From contig JAQTQC010000003.1 of the NCBI GenBank assembly GCA_028712505.1, positions 53,056-105,396 of the forward strand: 52,341 nucleotides of DNA, written 5' to 3'. The stretch comes from Candidatus Omnitrophota bacterium. Its GTDB lineage: Bacteria; Omnitrophota; Gorgyraeia; Gygaellales; Profunditerraquicolaceae. Below the pieces are notes generated by a model. It saw nothing but the letters and a program-made list of their open reading frames with translations, did not search any database and was not told the origin of the DNA. Below, one piece after another: positions 33,575 to 43,429 of the stretch. The translations under genes and the position numbers were made by a program. Within the stretch, counting starts at the first letter, position 1. Each line of letters starts with the position of its first letter.

Positions 33575-36500
33575 TTATTTTTCTTTCTTGATAACGGTGA
33601 GGAAGTTGTTTACAATTCGGGGGTCAAATTGAGTTCCGGATGCCTTTTTGATCATTTCCAGCGCCTTGGCCTTAGTAAAAGCCTTATGGTACGGCCGGTC
33701 ACTGATCAAGGCCTGGTAAACATCCGCAATGGCGATAACCCTAGCCCCAACTGGTATATCTTCTCCCCTGATACCGCTGGGATATCCTTTACCATCCCAT
33801 CTTTCATGATGATAAAAGATAAAGGGGATCAAAGCATGTAAAAACTGAATCGGACGGATTATATCTGCCCCGATCTGCGGATGTTTTTTAATCTCCTCAA
33901 ATTCTTTCTTATTAAGTTTACCTTTTTTAAGCAGTATGTTCTCGCTTATACCGATCTTGCCTAAATCATGCAGCATAGCCGCCTGTTTTATCAATTCAAT
34001 ATCTTCCCTGGGGAGGCTCAGGCTTTTGGCAATTTCTGTAGCATAATGCACTGTGCTCTCTACATGTTCCCCGGTATAGTGATCTTTTAATTCAATGGTC
34101 TTGGCAAACGCAAAAATTGATTCTGTAAGCCCTTGTTTTGATTTCATAGTGAGCTTATCGATTGTCTTCTTTAGCGTCTTTACCCCTCCCCCTGCTTTAG
34201 CAATCTTTCTTTTTCCAGAAAAGTTATTCATATCCAGAGTAGAATAAGCACGGTTACCACCCTGCTCTTTAGCTTTATTAAGCACCGTATTGGCTAAATT
34301 GACTAGGTCTGTCCCGCTCTTAGCCCTATCTTCCGGAAATGATACAGCTGATAAACTCAATTTTAATCTTACACTTTGTTTTTGGTTTCCGAAATTGATA
34401 AAGTTCAACGATTCCAGCAACCTCTGGGCCATACTAAAAGCCGCATCCCTGCCTAATCTCGGTGAAATGATCAGGAATTCTTCCCCGGCATAACGTATTA
34501 GGGTATCGTACCTGCGCACCATCCGCTTGAGCTGCCGGGATAATTGTTTTAAAACTAAATCTCCGAAAGCGATGCCATAAACATCATTTATGGATTTAAA
34601 ATAATCTATATCCAGCATGATAATCGCTAGACTATGCGCAAACCTGCGTGTACGATGGAATTCTACCTCCACCACATCTTGCAGGTAACGACGGTTATAA
34701 AGCCCGGTCTGTGAATCAACCAGTGAGATACCTTTTAACTTTTCATATGATTTAAGCAGTTCTTGATGTAGTTTACTTTTTTCTAATTCCGCCTTTTTAT
34801 GCAAAGAAACCTCCTGCAAAAGGTCAGCAGTGCGCTCCTCCACGATTTCTTCCAAGTGCTCGCGGTAACGTCTTAAACCCTCCTCAATCTTTTTCCTCTC
34901 GCTGATATCGCTATTTACCTCAGCGACTAACCATTCACCGTTTTCATCCTGAAAAGGAATAGTCGTCACTGAAATCGGACGGTTATTTTCTTTAGGCAGA
35001 ACCTCCTGGCTGATCACGGTTTTCTTGGTCTTGAAAGACTTCTCGAGAGCACAATCGGAGCAAGGAGTTTTACGGTCCATAAAATAATCAAAGCACTGTC
35101 TACCTTCCCATGGTCCATATACTTTTGCCCATTCCGGATCTATATAGCGGATGTAATAATTCTTATCTATAATATCCAGCCCGGTCTTAGTCGAACCTAA
35201 AATAAACTCTATCTGCTGGCGTAATCTTTTTGCCTGTAATTCCGCCGCCTCTTTCGATTTGACTTCGGATTCTAATTCTTTTGTCCGATGTTCAACTAAA
35301 AGCTCGAGTTTTTCACGATACACCCGCAGCTCAGACTCATTTTCTTTATTCCGGGTGATGTCGCGATTACTAGCCCTGCGGCCGAGAAGCTTGCCTTCTT
35401 TATTATAAATTGGGACGCAGACATGGCTAACCCATACAATCTTGCCGCTGCGGTTGACTATACGAAAATCGATTTCCAATTTCGTACACTTCTCAGTAGC
35501 TTCTTTTACCTGCTTGTGCAATTTTTCAACGTCATCTTTATATATGATCTTCTCGATTAAGGCTGGATCCTGCATAAAATCATCCGGCGTAAAACCCGTA
35601 ATCCGTTCGCAGGAAGGGGATACATAAATCATCCGATTATCCATGCCCTGCCAATATTCCCAGCCATAGGTAAAATCGGCAATAGTACGGAATCTCTCCT
35701 CACTTACACGCAAGGCTTCTTCGGTCTCCATACGTTTCGATATATCGCGCGCATACTCTATTACTCCAACGAGCTTCTTGTTTTTATCATCGAACATCGG
35801 AAAACTATAAAGATCGAGATAGCCGTTGTTGCCATTCCCGTCTACAAACGAGATAACCCTGGAGGCTGGTTTTAAAGTTTCCAGAGTCTCCCTGACAGGA
35901 CAGATCTTGCAAGGTTTATCTGCTCCATGAAAGGCCTTATAACATTTTTTACCGACCAGGGGCATATTATGCGCATGCCATTTCTCCTTAGTGGGGTTGG
36001 CTCTCAAAACGTTTAAATCAGTATCCAAAACACTGATTCCATCCTGGATGCTGCTGATCACGCAATTCAAGAAACTGCCGGTGGCAAGCAGTTCTTCTTC
36101 CGCTTTAGCGCGGTCACGTATTTCTTTACGCAGACTCTCGTTAAGGCTGGTCAGCTCTGCTGTCCTGACCTTAACCCTGATTTCAAGCTCAGAACGGATA
36201 TCTCTTTGTTTTTCCTCCTCTTCTCTACGCTCGGAGATATCCCTGGCAATACCGATTGTCCCGATTACTTTACCTTGATCATCAAAAATCGGAGTTTTAA
36301 CAGTCTCTATCCAGGTGTCTTCATTTTCCTTACTAACCAGCCTCTCTTCAATACACTTGCACTTCTTGTTGTTTATTACTTCAAGATCATCCGAACGATA
36401 ACTCTCCGCTAGATCTCTTGGCCAAACGTCTAAATCAGTCTTACCCACAATTTCATCGGCCTTAAAGCCACAAGCCTTAGCAAAAGCTTCGTTGACTACG

Positions 36501-36685
36501 ATAAACCTGCTATTGATATCTTTGAGCCAAGCCATATCCGGAATATTATTCAAGATAGCCTTCTGCTGAAGCTCGGTATTGCGTAGCTTCATGATTGTTG
36601 ATTCCGGACTATTCTTAAGATTATCAAACTTGGCCAGGGCATCTTGACCTGACTTAGTTTGATTTTTTTCCTTTTGATTTTCCAT
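33575..36685 (-). CDS. Four-PAS sensor with GGDEF and HD-GYP domains
   Basis: This 1036-aa c-di-GMP protein has no clear membrane segment. The order is PAS at about 40-150, 205-315, 325-445 and 490-595, separated by coiled coils, then GGDEF (655-820) and HD-GYP (850-1035). The GGDEF active loop reads AGEEF (733-737), so the first Gly is Ala. A putative inhibitory RxxD (R724-D727) is kept five residues before it. The phosphodiesterase part is intact: HD at 906-907 and the HHERWDGKGYPSG motif (959-971). PAS2 and PAS4 share Cys-x10-Cys-x2-Cys (C248/C259/C262 and C531/C542/C545). It probably degrades c-di-GMP in response to a redox or small-molecule cue. It follows rpoD by 18 bases and has no Shine-Dalgarno. 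Confidence 0.9.
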   Translation of the reverse strand: MENQKEKNQTKSGQDALAKFDNLKNSPESTIMKLRNTELQQKAILNNIPDMAWLKDINSRFIVVNEAFAKACGFKADEIVGKTDLDVWPRDLAESYRSDDLEVINNKKCKCIEERLVSKENEDTWIETVKTPIFDDQGKVIGTIGIARDISERREEEEKQRDIRSELEIRVKVRTAELTSLNESLRKEIRDRAKAEEELLATGSFLNCVISSIQDGISVLDTDLNVLRANPTKEKWHAHNMPLVGKKCYKAFHGADKPCKICPVRETLETLKPASRVISFVDGNGNNGYLDLYSFPMFDDKNKKLVGVIEYARDISKRMETEEALRVSEERFRTIADFTYGWEYWQGMDNRMIYVSPSCERITGFTPDDFMQDPALIEKIIYKDDVEKLHKQVKEATEKCTKLEIDFRIVNRSGKIVWVSHVCVPIYNKEGKLLGRRASNRDITRNKENESELRVYREKLELLVEHRTKELESEVKSKEAAELQAKRLRQQIEFILGSTKTGLDIIDKNYYIRYIDPEWAKVYGPWEGRQCFDYFMDRKTPCSDCALEKSFKTKKTVISQEVLPKENNRPISVTTIPFQDENGEWLVAEVNSDISERKKIEEGLRRYREHLEEIVEERTADLLQEVSLHKKAELEKSKLHQELLKSYEKLKGISLVDSQTGLYNRRYLQDVVEVEFHRTRRFAHSLAIIMLDIDYFKSINDVYGIAFGDLVLKQLSRQLKRMVRRYDTLIRYAGEEFLIISPRLGRDAAFSMAQRLLESLNFINFGNQKQSVRLKLSLSAVSFPEDRAKSGTDLVNLANTVLNKAKEQGGNRAYSTLDMNNFSGKRKIAKAGGGVKTLKKTIDKLTMKSKQGLTESIFAFAKTIELKDHYTGEHVESTVHYATEIAKSLSLPREDIELIKQAAMLHDLGKIGISENILLKKGKLNKKEFEEIKKHPQIGADIIRPIQFLHALIPFIFYHHERWDGKGYPSGIRGEDIPVGARVIAIADVYQALISDRPYHKAFTKAKALEMIKKASGTQFDPRIVNNFLTVIKKEK

Positions 36686-36703
36686 ATTGAAATAAATAAT
36701 AGA

Positions 36704-38257
36704 TCAATACTCTCTCTGATGCGCCAAAGTCATATCCATAAAAGTACGCAACCTGCGTGAGCGCGAAGGATGACGAAGTTTTTTCAAGGCCTTAGCTTCA
36801 ATCTGTCTGACTCTCTCGCGGGTAACTCTAAAAACATTGCCCACTTCTTCCAGGGTACGCGAAGATCCATCATTGATACCGAAACGCAAGATTAAAATCT
36901 TCTTTTCTCTTTCCGTCAAAGTGCTTAAAGCGGAATTCATCTCGTCTTTTAACATTGAACGCACAGTTTCATTCGCCGGAGAGACTGCTTTCTTATCCTG
37001 GATAAAATCCCCGAAATGAGTATCTCCTTCATCGCCGATAGGCATCTGCAATGAAATGGGCTCCTGGGCAATCTTCAGTATAGATTTTATTTTACCTTGA
37101 GGAAAACGCATTTTATGAGCGATCTCTTCAGGTGTAGGCTCACGTCCGTTCTTCTGGACAAAGACCCTTGAAAAACGAATTATTTTATTTATTGTCTCGG
37201 TCATATGCACAGGGATCCGGATCGTCCGCGCCTGATCGGCAATCGAACGGGTAATTGCCTGACGGATCCACCAGGTAGCATAAGTTGAGAATTTATAGCC
37301 CCGCTTATACTCAAATTTTTCCACCGCACGCATCAAACCGATATTACCCTCCTGGATCAAATCCAGAAAAGAAAGCCCCCGATTAGTATACTTTTTAGCA
37401 ATACTTACGACTAACCGCAAGTTAGCTTCTACTAATTTCTTTTTTGTACGACTGAATCTAAGGTGCGCAGACTTTATCAATTTCATCTGCTCCTTAATCT
37501 TGTTATAGGGCTCCGCGATCTCTTTTAAAATCTGGGATTTGCGCTCCCGGTTAGTTTTACCTGAACGCTGCAGATGCTCAAGCTCCTTAAGTAAAGCGCT
37601 TAAATTACGCACTGCCGCTTCGATTACAGAAGTAGTAAAATTAAGCTGTAAAATAAGGCTGATCGTATTATTTTCGCTGCGAGAATGTTTGGCCTTTGCT
37701 ACAAAACGCTTAAACCTTCCGATTACGTTATTTTTCTTTATCTTGATATCCTCTTTAACCACCTCTTCCATATTGATCTTATCTTCCAGGATATCATTGG
37801 CAACCGCCAGGACTTCATTCCTAGCAAACTTGGTTACCAGAACCACGCGTTTAAACCTGTCCTCCGCCTCTTCGATCTTTTTAGCCAATTCAATTTCGTT
37901 TTCACGGCTTAGGAGCGAAATAGACCCCATCTGCTTCAAATACATCTTTACCGGATCATCCAAAGGCATAAAACGTTCTTCACTCTTGAGTTGTTCACTG
38001 AGCAATTCATCTCTTGCCTGCGCCAAATCCTGTTTATCCTGCTGCGCCCTATTTACAGATAAAGCCGCATCTGCCTCGCCTTCAACCACCTGGATATCCT
38101 CATTTCCTAATAGCTCAAAAAGATGATCTATTGCTACAGTGCTTGAGAGATCCTCAGGCAACAGGTCATTTACCTCATCATAAGTAAGAAACCCTTTACG
38201 CTTACCCAGGGCGATTAATTTTTCCATATCCTTGCTAGGTTGCTCTCTTTTTTTCAT
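36704..38257 (-). CDS. rpoD: RNA polymerase primary sigma factor RpoD (sigma-70)
   Basis: This 517-aa housekeeping sigma factor has region 1.1 at the N-terminus ([20 protein letters not shown]), region 1.2 with [20 protein letters not shown], regions 2.1-2.4 ([40 protein letters not shown]), region 3 and region 4.2 ([20 protein letters not shown]). An intact 2.4/4.2 agrees with the TTGACA/TATAAT promoters seen in this window. It follows dnaG with a three-base gap, which is the macromolecular-synthesis arrangement without rpsU. Confidence 0.97.
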   Translation of the reverse strand: MKKREQPSKDMEKLIALGKRKGFLTYDEVNDLLPEDLSSTVAIDHLFELLGNEDIQVVEGEADAALSVNRAQQDKQDLAQARDELLSEQLKSEERFMPLDDPVKMYLKQMGSISLLSRENEIELAKKIEEAEDRFKRVVLVTKFARNEVLAVANDILEDKINMEEVVKEDIKIKKNNVIGRFKRFVAKAKHSRSENNTISLILQLNFTTSVIEAAVRNLSALLKELEHLQRSGKTNRERKSQILKEIAEPYNKIKEQMKLIKSAHLRFSRTKKKLVEANLRLVVSIAKKYTNRGLSFLDLIQEGNIGLMRAVEKFEYKRGYKFSTYATWWIRQAITRSIADQARTIRIPVHMTETINKIIRFSRVFVQKNGREPTPEEIAHKMRFPQGKIKSILKIAQEPISLQMPIGDEGDTHFGDFIQDKKAVSPANETVRSMLKDEMNSALSTLTEREKKILILRFGINDGSSRTLEEVGNVFRVTRERVRQIEAKALKKLRHPSRSRRLRTFMDMTLAHQREY

Positions 38258-38260
38258 TCT

Positions 38261-40027
38261 CTAGTCGCCTTTCTTGATTAAATTATGGAACTCTTTAATA
38301 AGACTATTCAATTTTTGCTCATCTCCCAAGGATTGAGCGCTTTTTATTTGTATATGCAGATGCTCTCTTTGGGATTTTAACCTTTGCACTTTAATCCGCG
38401 CAATACAATCATTGACTGCCTTTTCCCTGTCCTGACCGGCAAGCTCGGGCATGAACATCGACTCACAAACAAGCTGACTGACATCATCTTCACTAAGATA
38501 ATTCATCAGGATACTGGGCTCAATATTTTTCCCCTGGGTAAACAAATCATGCATTACCGAAACAATCTTGGCAGTGCGCATATCGGAAAAATCAGCGGGC
38601 GAAAGCTCCTGCATTATTTTCTCGATCAAATCTCTTTCTTCGAGCATAAACTTGATTAAAAGCTTCTCTGCAGGATTAATCCCGGTGGATATCTTCCCCG
38701 GACGCACTGTTTCATTCCGGGGCTCCATCGAAGATGGCTTTAATTTATTTAATTCCTCAATTATATAGTGTTCCGAAATCTTGATCTCCTCCGAAAGGCG
38801 TTTCACATATTCACCCCTGAGGATAGCATTATCAAACTTATTGATAGTCGAGAGCATTTCTGAAGCAATTTTGCTTTTACCATGCGCCTCTTTGATATTA
38901 TGGCGGGATTTTAATATTTCCAGTTTATAATCAAAAAGGTTTTTAGCATCTTTGATTTTAGCTTTCAAGACATCAATACCTTCCCGGCGCACCAGAACAT
39001 CAGGATCCAGGCCTTTTGACAGAGGAACAATTTTAACCTGAATTCCTTCTTCGATCAGCATATCCAGGCTTCTTAAAGTAGCAACCTCTCCGGCAGTATC
39101 ACCATCATAGATCATTACCACGTTATGCGTATAACGCTTAAGCAGTCTGATCTGTTCCAGGGTAAGCGCGGTACCCTGAGAAGCAACTACATTATTCAAC
39201 CCCTCTTGATACGGAATCATAAAGTCCAGATAACCTTCTACGATAACTACAAAATCGTTATCCCGTATATAATCTTTTGACAAATTCAAGCCAAAAAGGT
39301 TCTTCCCCTTGATATAAACCGGAGTTTCCGGAGAATTTATATATTTGGGCAGAGTCTTATCCATTACCCGTGCGCCGAAACCAATTACCCTGCTGCGGAC
39401 ATCAAAGATAGGAAAAATAATTCGATTGCGAAAACGGTCATAATAGCCTCCGGAGTCCTTAGGTAAGATCAAGCCCGCCTTTTCCATCAGAGAGATGCTG
39501 ATGCCTTTTGACCTTAGATAATTGATCAAACCGTCCCATCCGGAGGTTGCTAACCCCAAATGGAATTCTTTGATTGTTTGAAGTTTGATCCCCCGGTTTA
39601 GAAGATAATCACGCCAGGCTGTTGCGCCTGAAGCAGCAAGATTATTTTCATAGAAATTTACAGCCAATTCATTTACTCTATAAATCTGGGTGCTTAAGCT
39701 GACTGCCCTGGCTATTTCCGGCTTGTCCTGTTCCGGCAGGGTAATTCCGGCTTTTTTTGCCAATATCTCAACAGCCTCGGGAAACTCCATCCGCTCATGT
39801 CGCATCAGGAACCTAAAAGCATTCCCTGACTCACCGCAGCCAAAACAATGGTAAATCTGGCGTTCCGGAGAAACTGTAAATGACGGTGTTTTTTCGTGAT
39901 GAAACGGACAATTGGCCTTGAAGTTACGCCCGGCCTTTTTAAGGGGTATGTAACCAGAGATGATTTCAACGATGTCTACCCTGCTAAGTATGTCTTCCAA
40001 GAGGCTTTCTGGTATACGCCCGGACAT
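38261..40027 (-). CDS. dnaG: DNA primase
   Basis: DnaG makes RNA primers for replication. The 588-aa protein starts with the zinc-binding domain (C40, H43, C61, C64 in CPFHHEKT and YHCFGCGESG). The catalytic core with the TOPRIM motifs (VIVEGYLDFM, VMIYDGDTAGE) follows, then a C-terminal helicase-binding region. It lies between the nif3-like gene (two-base gap) and rpoD. Confidence 0.97.
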   Translation of the reverse strand: MSGRIPESLLEDILSRVDIVEIISGYIPLKKAGRNFKANCPFHHEKTPSFTVSPERQIYHCFGCGESGNAFRFLMRHERMEFPEAVEILAKKAGITLPEQDKPEIARAVSLSTQIYRVNELAVNFYENNLAASGATAWRDYLLNRGIKLQTIKEFHLGLATSGWDGLINYLRSKGISISLMEKAGLILPKDSGGYYDRFRNRIIFPIFDVRSRVIGFGARVMDKTLPKYINSPETPVYIKGKNLFGLNLSKDYIRDNDFVVIVEGYLDFMIPYQEGLNNVVASQGTALTLEQIRLLKRYTHNVVMIYDGDTAGEVATLRSLDMLIEEGIQVKIVPLSKGLDPDVLVRREGIDVLKAKIKDAKNLFDYKLEILKSRHNIKEAHGKSKIASEMLSTINKFDNAILRGEYVKRLSEEIKISEHYIIEELNKLKPSSMEPRNETVRPGKISTGINPAEKLLIKFMLEERDLIEKIMQELSPADFSDMRTAKIVSVMHDLFTQGKNIEPSILMNYLSEDDVSQLVCESMFMPELAGQDREKAVNDCIARIKVQRLKSQREHLHIQIKSAQSLGDEQKLNSLIKEFHNLIKKGD

Positions 40028-40029
40028 TA

Positions 40030-40914
40030 TCAGCCCCTCCTGATTCTGGTGAAGCCGGAACAGGAAACTACCTGAAATTCTTGTCTTGCGGATTTCTCAA
40101 TGTTGTCCAGAAGTAAATTCAACCCCAAGGTATCGCTAGATATGTGCCCGGCGATAACTACATTTAGATTAACTTCTTTTGCCTTTTTAAGGTAATCCTC
40201 GCTTAGATGCATTGAAACCAGAGTCCTTACACCGGCTTTATATAGCTTGCTGAAAACATCCTTGGACCCTTCGGTTCCACCTGTCATCTCAAGTAATATT
40301 TTGCCTGTCGGCCTTTTTAAATTACCAAGTATCATCCTGGGCCCGGTATTAAACTTTTCGGCAATCTGATATTCAGGGATATCCTTTAGCAGCTTAACTA
40401 TATCTCCTACCGAACGAAGGACATTTCGTTTACGCTCGAAAATAACTCTGAGAAATTTATGTACATGATTATCGGCAGGAGTATGCAGATTTACAAAAGG
40501 CAGATTAAGAAGTCTGGCGGCATCAACCGGACGGGTATGATTTTGCGGTAATACCCTGCGCTCCACCTCCAGCATCCTTTCATCAACCAACCTGAGCGCT
40601 GTTTTATAGGCTACTCCGGCCTGCTGCAATAAATCCACCTGCAACCGCATAACTTCATGCAAACCGACATAGGATTTACCCTCGGGGTGATGGGCAACTA
40701 CCAAATCCAAACCTTCCTTTTCGCGGATACGCTCAGCCAGCAGAAGTTCAGCTACCTCAATATCAATACCAACCATAATTTTATTTACTTCAGCATTGGG
40801 CCTGCCGAAAAGAATTCCCGAATCGGGAAAAGAAACAATCTTTTTCTTATCTCCGCGCGGGTCGGCAAGACGGCCGAAGCGGATCGCCTGGTTGAAAAAA
40901 TCGATTAATTTCAT
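40030..40914 (-). CDS. NIF3-like metal-binding protein
   Basis: This 294-aa protein is related to the Nif3/YbgI dinuclear-metal family. LVVAHHPEG (about 71-79) and the late GHISSDTLGLNLLLDNIE (about 255-272) carry metal ligands, and the middle holds HTPADNHVHKFL. It lacks the inserted PII-like domain of longer members. Family function is unresolved, with suggested GTP cyclohydrolase-like or nucleotide-binding roles. Genes of this family often sit near sigA/dnaG and the COG1579 zinc-ribbon protein, and both are nearby here. It overlaps cvpA by ATGA. Confidence 0.8.
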   Translation of the reverse strand: MKLIDFFNQAIRFGRLADPRGDKKKIVSFPDSGILFGRPNAEVNKIMVGIDIEVAELLLAERIREKEGLDLVVAHHPEGKSYVGLHEVMRLQVDLLQQAGVAYKTALRLVDERMLEVERRVLPQNHTRPVDAARLLNLPFVNLHTPADNHVHKFLRVIFERKRNVLRSVGDIVKLLKDIPEYQIAEKFNTGPRMILGNLKRPTGKILLEMTGGTEGSKDVFSKLYKAGVRTLVSMHLSEDYLKKAKEVNLNVVIAGHISSDTLGLNLLLDNIEKSARQEFQVVSCSGFTRIRRG

Positions 40915-41492
40915 TTTTTTGTAAAATTACCCCTGACTTCGTTTACGACAATGTTGGATTTTTCCTGCGGAAAGAATTTAGAAAAAACACTATCCCAGAT
41001 CCAATTGTATGCTTGAGCGGAAACCGAAGAAAACCTGCTACCAAGATAAGAATGTTTTACTGAACCGCTAAGATAGCTTACACTTGAAATCATCAATAAA
41101 TAAACTAATAATCCAACGCTAAAATACCATCTTACCAACCCCAGGATGAGTCCTCCGTATTTATTCAAATTGGGGGCAGCCTCCATTTTCATAAAGCGAT
41201 AGAAGGTGATACGCAAGAGTACAAAAAATAAATAAGCCAGTAAAGCCAAAAGACAAAAAACCAGGAAATCCGCAAATTCCAAAGGAACAGCTTGGTGAAG
41301 ATAGCGCTCCCGGATCATATCTGCGATAGAAACATAATAATGCGAAGCAATATATATGGCAAATACAACACCAGAAAGCTTGAAAAATTCTATAGCTAAT
41401 CCGGTTCTAATAGCGATGTAACATATTCTGAATAATAGAATTAAGATAAGTAAGTCAAGAAAATTAAGCTGTTGAAAGATATCAATGAACAT
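40911..41492 (-). CDS. CvpA family membrane protein
   Basis: This 193-aa inner-membrane protein has four hydrophobic helices (about 12-30, 32-52, 70-95 and 110-140), a CvpA-type start (FLDLLILILLFRICYIAIRT) and a late GLVRWYFSVGLLVYLLM. The family is linked to colicin V production and envelope stress resistance. AGGAGG precedes the ATG. It is the first gene of the dnaG-rpoD operon, with a strong promoter right before it. Confidence 0.82.
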   Translation of the reverse strand: MFIDIFQQLNFLDLLILILLFRICYIAIRTGLAIEFFKLSGVVFAIYIASHYYVSIADMIRERYLHQAVPLEFADFLVFCLLALLAYLFFVLLRITFYRFMKMEAAPNLNKYGGLILGLVRWYFSVGLLVYLLMISSVSYLSGSVKHSYLGSRFSSVSAQAYNWIWDSVFSKFFPQEKSNIVVNEVRGNFTKK

Positions 41493-41522
41493 TATATCCT
41501 CCTAATTAATGAAATATTTGAA

Positions 41523-41552
41523 AGTATAACATATATTCGACTGGCTTGTCAA
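41523..41552 (-). promoter_or_regulatory. Strong promoter of the cvpA-nif3-dnaG-rpoD operon
   Basis: -35 TTGACA (41547-41552), 18-base spacer, -10 TATACT (41523-41528) with TG one base upstream, so an extended -10. It starts a new transcript in the 76-base gap after the UXS gene. The Shine-Dalgarno TAGGAGGA of cvpA lies downstream. Confidence 0.85.
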
Positions 41553-41568
41553 GGAAAGGGGCTGCAAA

Positions 41569-42501
41569 TTACCCTTTAAACCAGGATATGGTCCGCTCAA
41601 GACCCTCTTGCAGACAAACAGAAGGCTGCCAGGAAAGCATTTCTCTAGCCCTGTCAATATCCGGCTGGCGTTGTCGGGGATCATCCAACGGTAGCTGTTT
41701 GTAAACTATCTTACTTCTAGACTTGGTTATCTTTAAAATCAACCTAGCTAACTGCATTATCGTAAACTCATTAGGATTTCCTAAATTCACCGGTTCGTTG
41801 AGCCTAGAAAACATCAGGCGGAGCAGTCCTTCGACTAAATCGTCGATATAACAGAAACTCCGGGTCTGTTGGCCTTTTCCGTAAACAGTTAAAGGCTGAT
41901 TTCTTAACGCTGAAAATATAAAATTAGGCACTACCCTACCGTCATTATGGCGCATTTTTGGGCCGTAAGTATTAAAAATGCGCACAATTTTAGTATCAAG
42001 CTTGTGCACGCGGTGATAGGCCATGGTAAGTGCCTCGGAAAAACGTTTGGATTCATCGTAACAACTGCGCACACCTATTGAATTAACATGCCCCCAATAA
42101 CTTTCTTTTTGCGGATGGACCAACGGATCTCCGTAGACCTCCGAAGTGGAAAATAAAAGAAAGGCAGCCTTTTTCTTTTTGGCCAAGCCTAAAGCATTAT
42201 GAGTCCCTAAAGAACCGACTTTTAAGGTTTCTATTGGAAAATCCAGGTAGTCTTTTGGGGAAGCAAAAGAAGCGCAATGCAAGACATAATCTATCCTTCC
42301 CGGGATATTTATATAATTCGAAACATTACACTTATTAAAACGAAAATCCTTATATCTAAACAACTCTTTAATATTGTCCGGGGAACCTGTGGCAAAATTA
42401 TCCAGACAAATGACTCTATAACTATCAGTAAGCAGCCTTTCGCACATATGCGAGCCGATAAAACCCGCTCCGCCGGTAATCAATACTGTCTTTTTACGCA
42501 T
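41569..42501 (-). CDS. UDP-glucuronate decarboxylase-like SDR (UXS family)
   Basis: This is an extended short-chain dehydrogenase of 310 aa. It has the NAD-binding [10 protein letters not shown] (9-18), the [10 protein letters not shown] segment and the active-site stretch [10 protein letters not shown] (Tyr-x3-Lys), which with its Arg residues is typical of UXS enzymes that turn UDP-glucuronic acid into UDP-xylose. UDP-glucuronate would come from the ugd product in the same operon. dTDP-glucose dehydratases are related but carry different active-site residues. It is the last gene of the envelope-sugar operon and overlaps the epimerase gene by 8 bases. Confidence 0.85.
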   Translation of the reverse strand: MRKKTVLITGGAGFIGSHMCERLLTDSYRVICLDNFATGSPDNIKELFRYKDFRFNKCNVSNYINIPGRIDYVLHCASFASPKDYLDFPIETLKVGSLGTHNALGLAKKKKAAFLLFSTSEVYGDPLVHPQKESYWGHVNSIGVRSCYDESKRFSEALTMAYHRVHKLDTKIVRIFNTYGPKMRHNDGRVVPNFIFSALRNQPLTVYGKGQQTRSFCYIDDLVEGLLRLMFSRLNEPVNLGNPNEFTIMQLARLILKITKSRSKIVYKQLPLDDPRQRQPDIDRAREMLSWQPSVCLQEGLERTISWFKG

Positions 42502-43429
42502 TTTTCTTCCAATAATCCACCGTAATCTTTAATCCATTCTCAAAATCAACAACCGGCTTGAATTTAAGAATTCTGGCTGCCTGCCTTATATCTGCTAAAG
42601 ACCGGAAGATATCCCCTGGCCGGCTCTTTAACAATATCGGGGAGACATCCTTGCCTAAGATCTTATTTAGCTGTTTAACCAGATCCAGTATGGTAATATC
42701 TTTGCCTCCGGCGATATTAAAAACCCCGTATTCCAATGCACTAGCCTCGGCCGCCAAGATGTTAGCCTCTACCACATTTCTTACAAAAGTAAAATCCCGT
42801 GACTGCCGGCCATTGCCAAAAACCGGAGGCTTCTTATTTTTAATTAGGTATTTAATGAATTTCGGGATAACCGCCGCGTATTCATCGTTAAACGCCTGGC
42901 GCGGACCAAAAACATTAAAATAACGCAAAACAACTGTGGATAAACCAAAGTGCCGACTGAATATCCGGCAATAACACTCTCCCGCTAATTTACTCAAAGC
43001 ATACGGCGAAATAGGTTCAGGGATAAGAGTTTCTTTTTCGGGAAAAACCCTTACCTGGCCATAAACCGAACTTGATGAGGCAAAAACAAAACGCCGGACC
43101 TTGTTCTTTCTTGCCGCCTCAAGCATATTCAAAGTCCCGTCGATATTAACCCGGTTATAGGTATGCGGATCGCACATCGACCTTGAAACGTTTCCTAAGG
43201 CTGCCTGGTGTAATACGAAATCCATCCCTTGGGTGGCCTTAAGACATATATTTAAAGAACAGATATCTCCTTTGATTAAATCAATCTTCTTCTCTAAACA
43301 TCCTAGATTAGAGATTCTGCCGTTTGAGAAATTATCCAAGACGCGCACCTGATGCTTTTTCCCGACCAAGGCCTCAACAATATGTGAGCCGATGAAACCA
43401 GCGCCTCCGGTTACCAGATATCTACTCAT
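42494..43429 (-). CDS. NAD-dependent UDP-sugar 4-epimerase (WbpP/GalE-like)
   Basis: This is an extended SDR of 311 aa with [12 protein letters not shown] (5-16), the catalytic Tyr-x3-Lys in [20 protein letters not shown] and [10 protein letters not shown]. The pattern is that of group 2-3 epimerases such as WbpP, which interconvert N-acetylglucosamine and N-acetylgalactosamine or their uronates. Its partner, the WbpA-like dehydrogenase, is immediately upstream with a four-base overlap, supporting a role on UDP-N-acetylhexosaminuronic acids. The exact substrate is inferred. Confidence 0.8.
   Translation of the reverse strand: MSRYLVTGGAGFIGSHIVEALVGKKHQVRVLDNFSNGRISNLGCLEKKIDLIKGDICSLNICLKATQGMDFVLHQAALGNVSRSMCDPHTYNRVNIDGTLNMLEAARKNKVRRFVFASSSSVYGQVRVFPEKETLIPEPISPYALSKLAGECYCRIFSRHFGLSTVVLRYFNVFGPRQAFNDEYAAVIPKFIKYLIKNKKPPVFGNGRQSRDFTFVRNVVEANILAAEASALEYGVFNIAGGKDITILDLVKQLNKILGKDVSPILLKSRPGDIFRSLADIRQAARILKFKPVVDFENGLKITVDYWKKNA

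Noticed and set aside
37539-38126. A 195-codon plus-strand open frame opposite rpoD
   Set aside because: It is low-complexity Ser/Leu-rich sequence, the mirror of the charged helices of sigma region 1-2; no evidence for expression.
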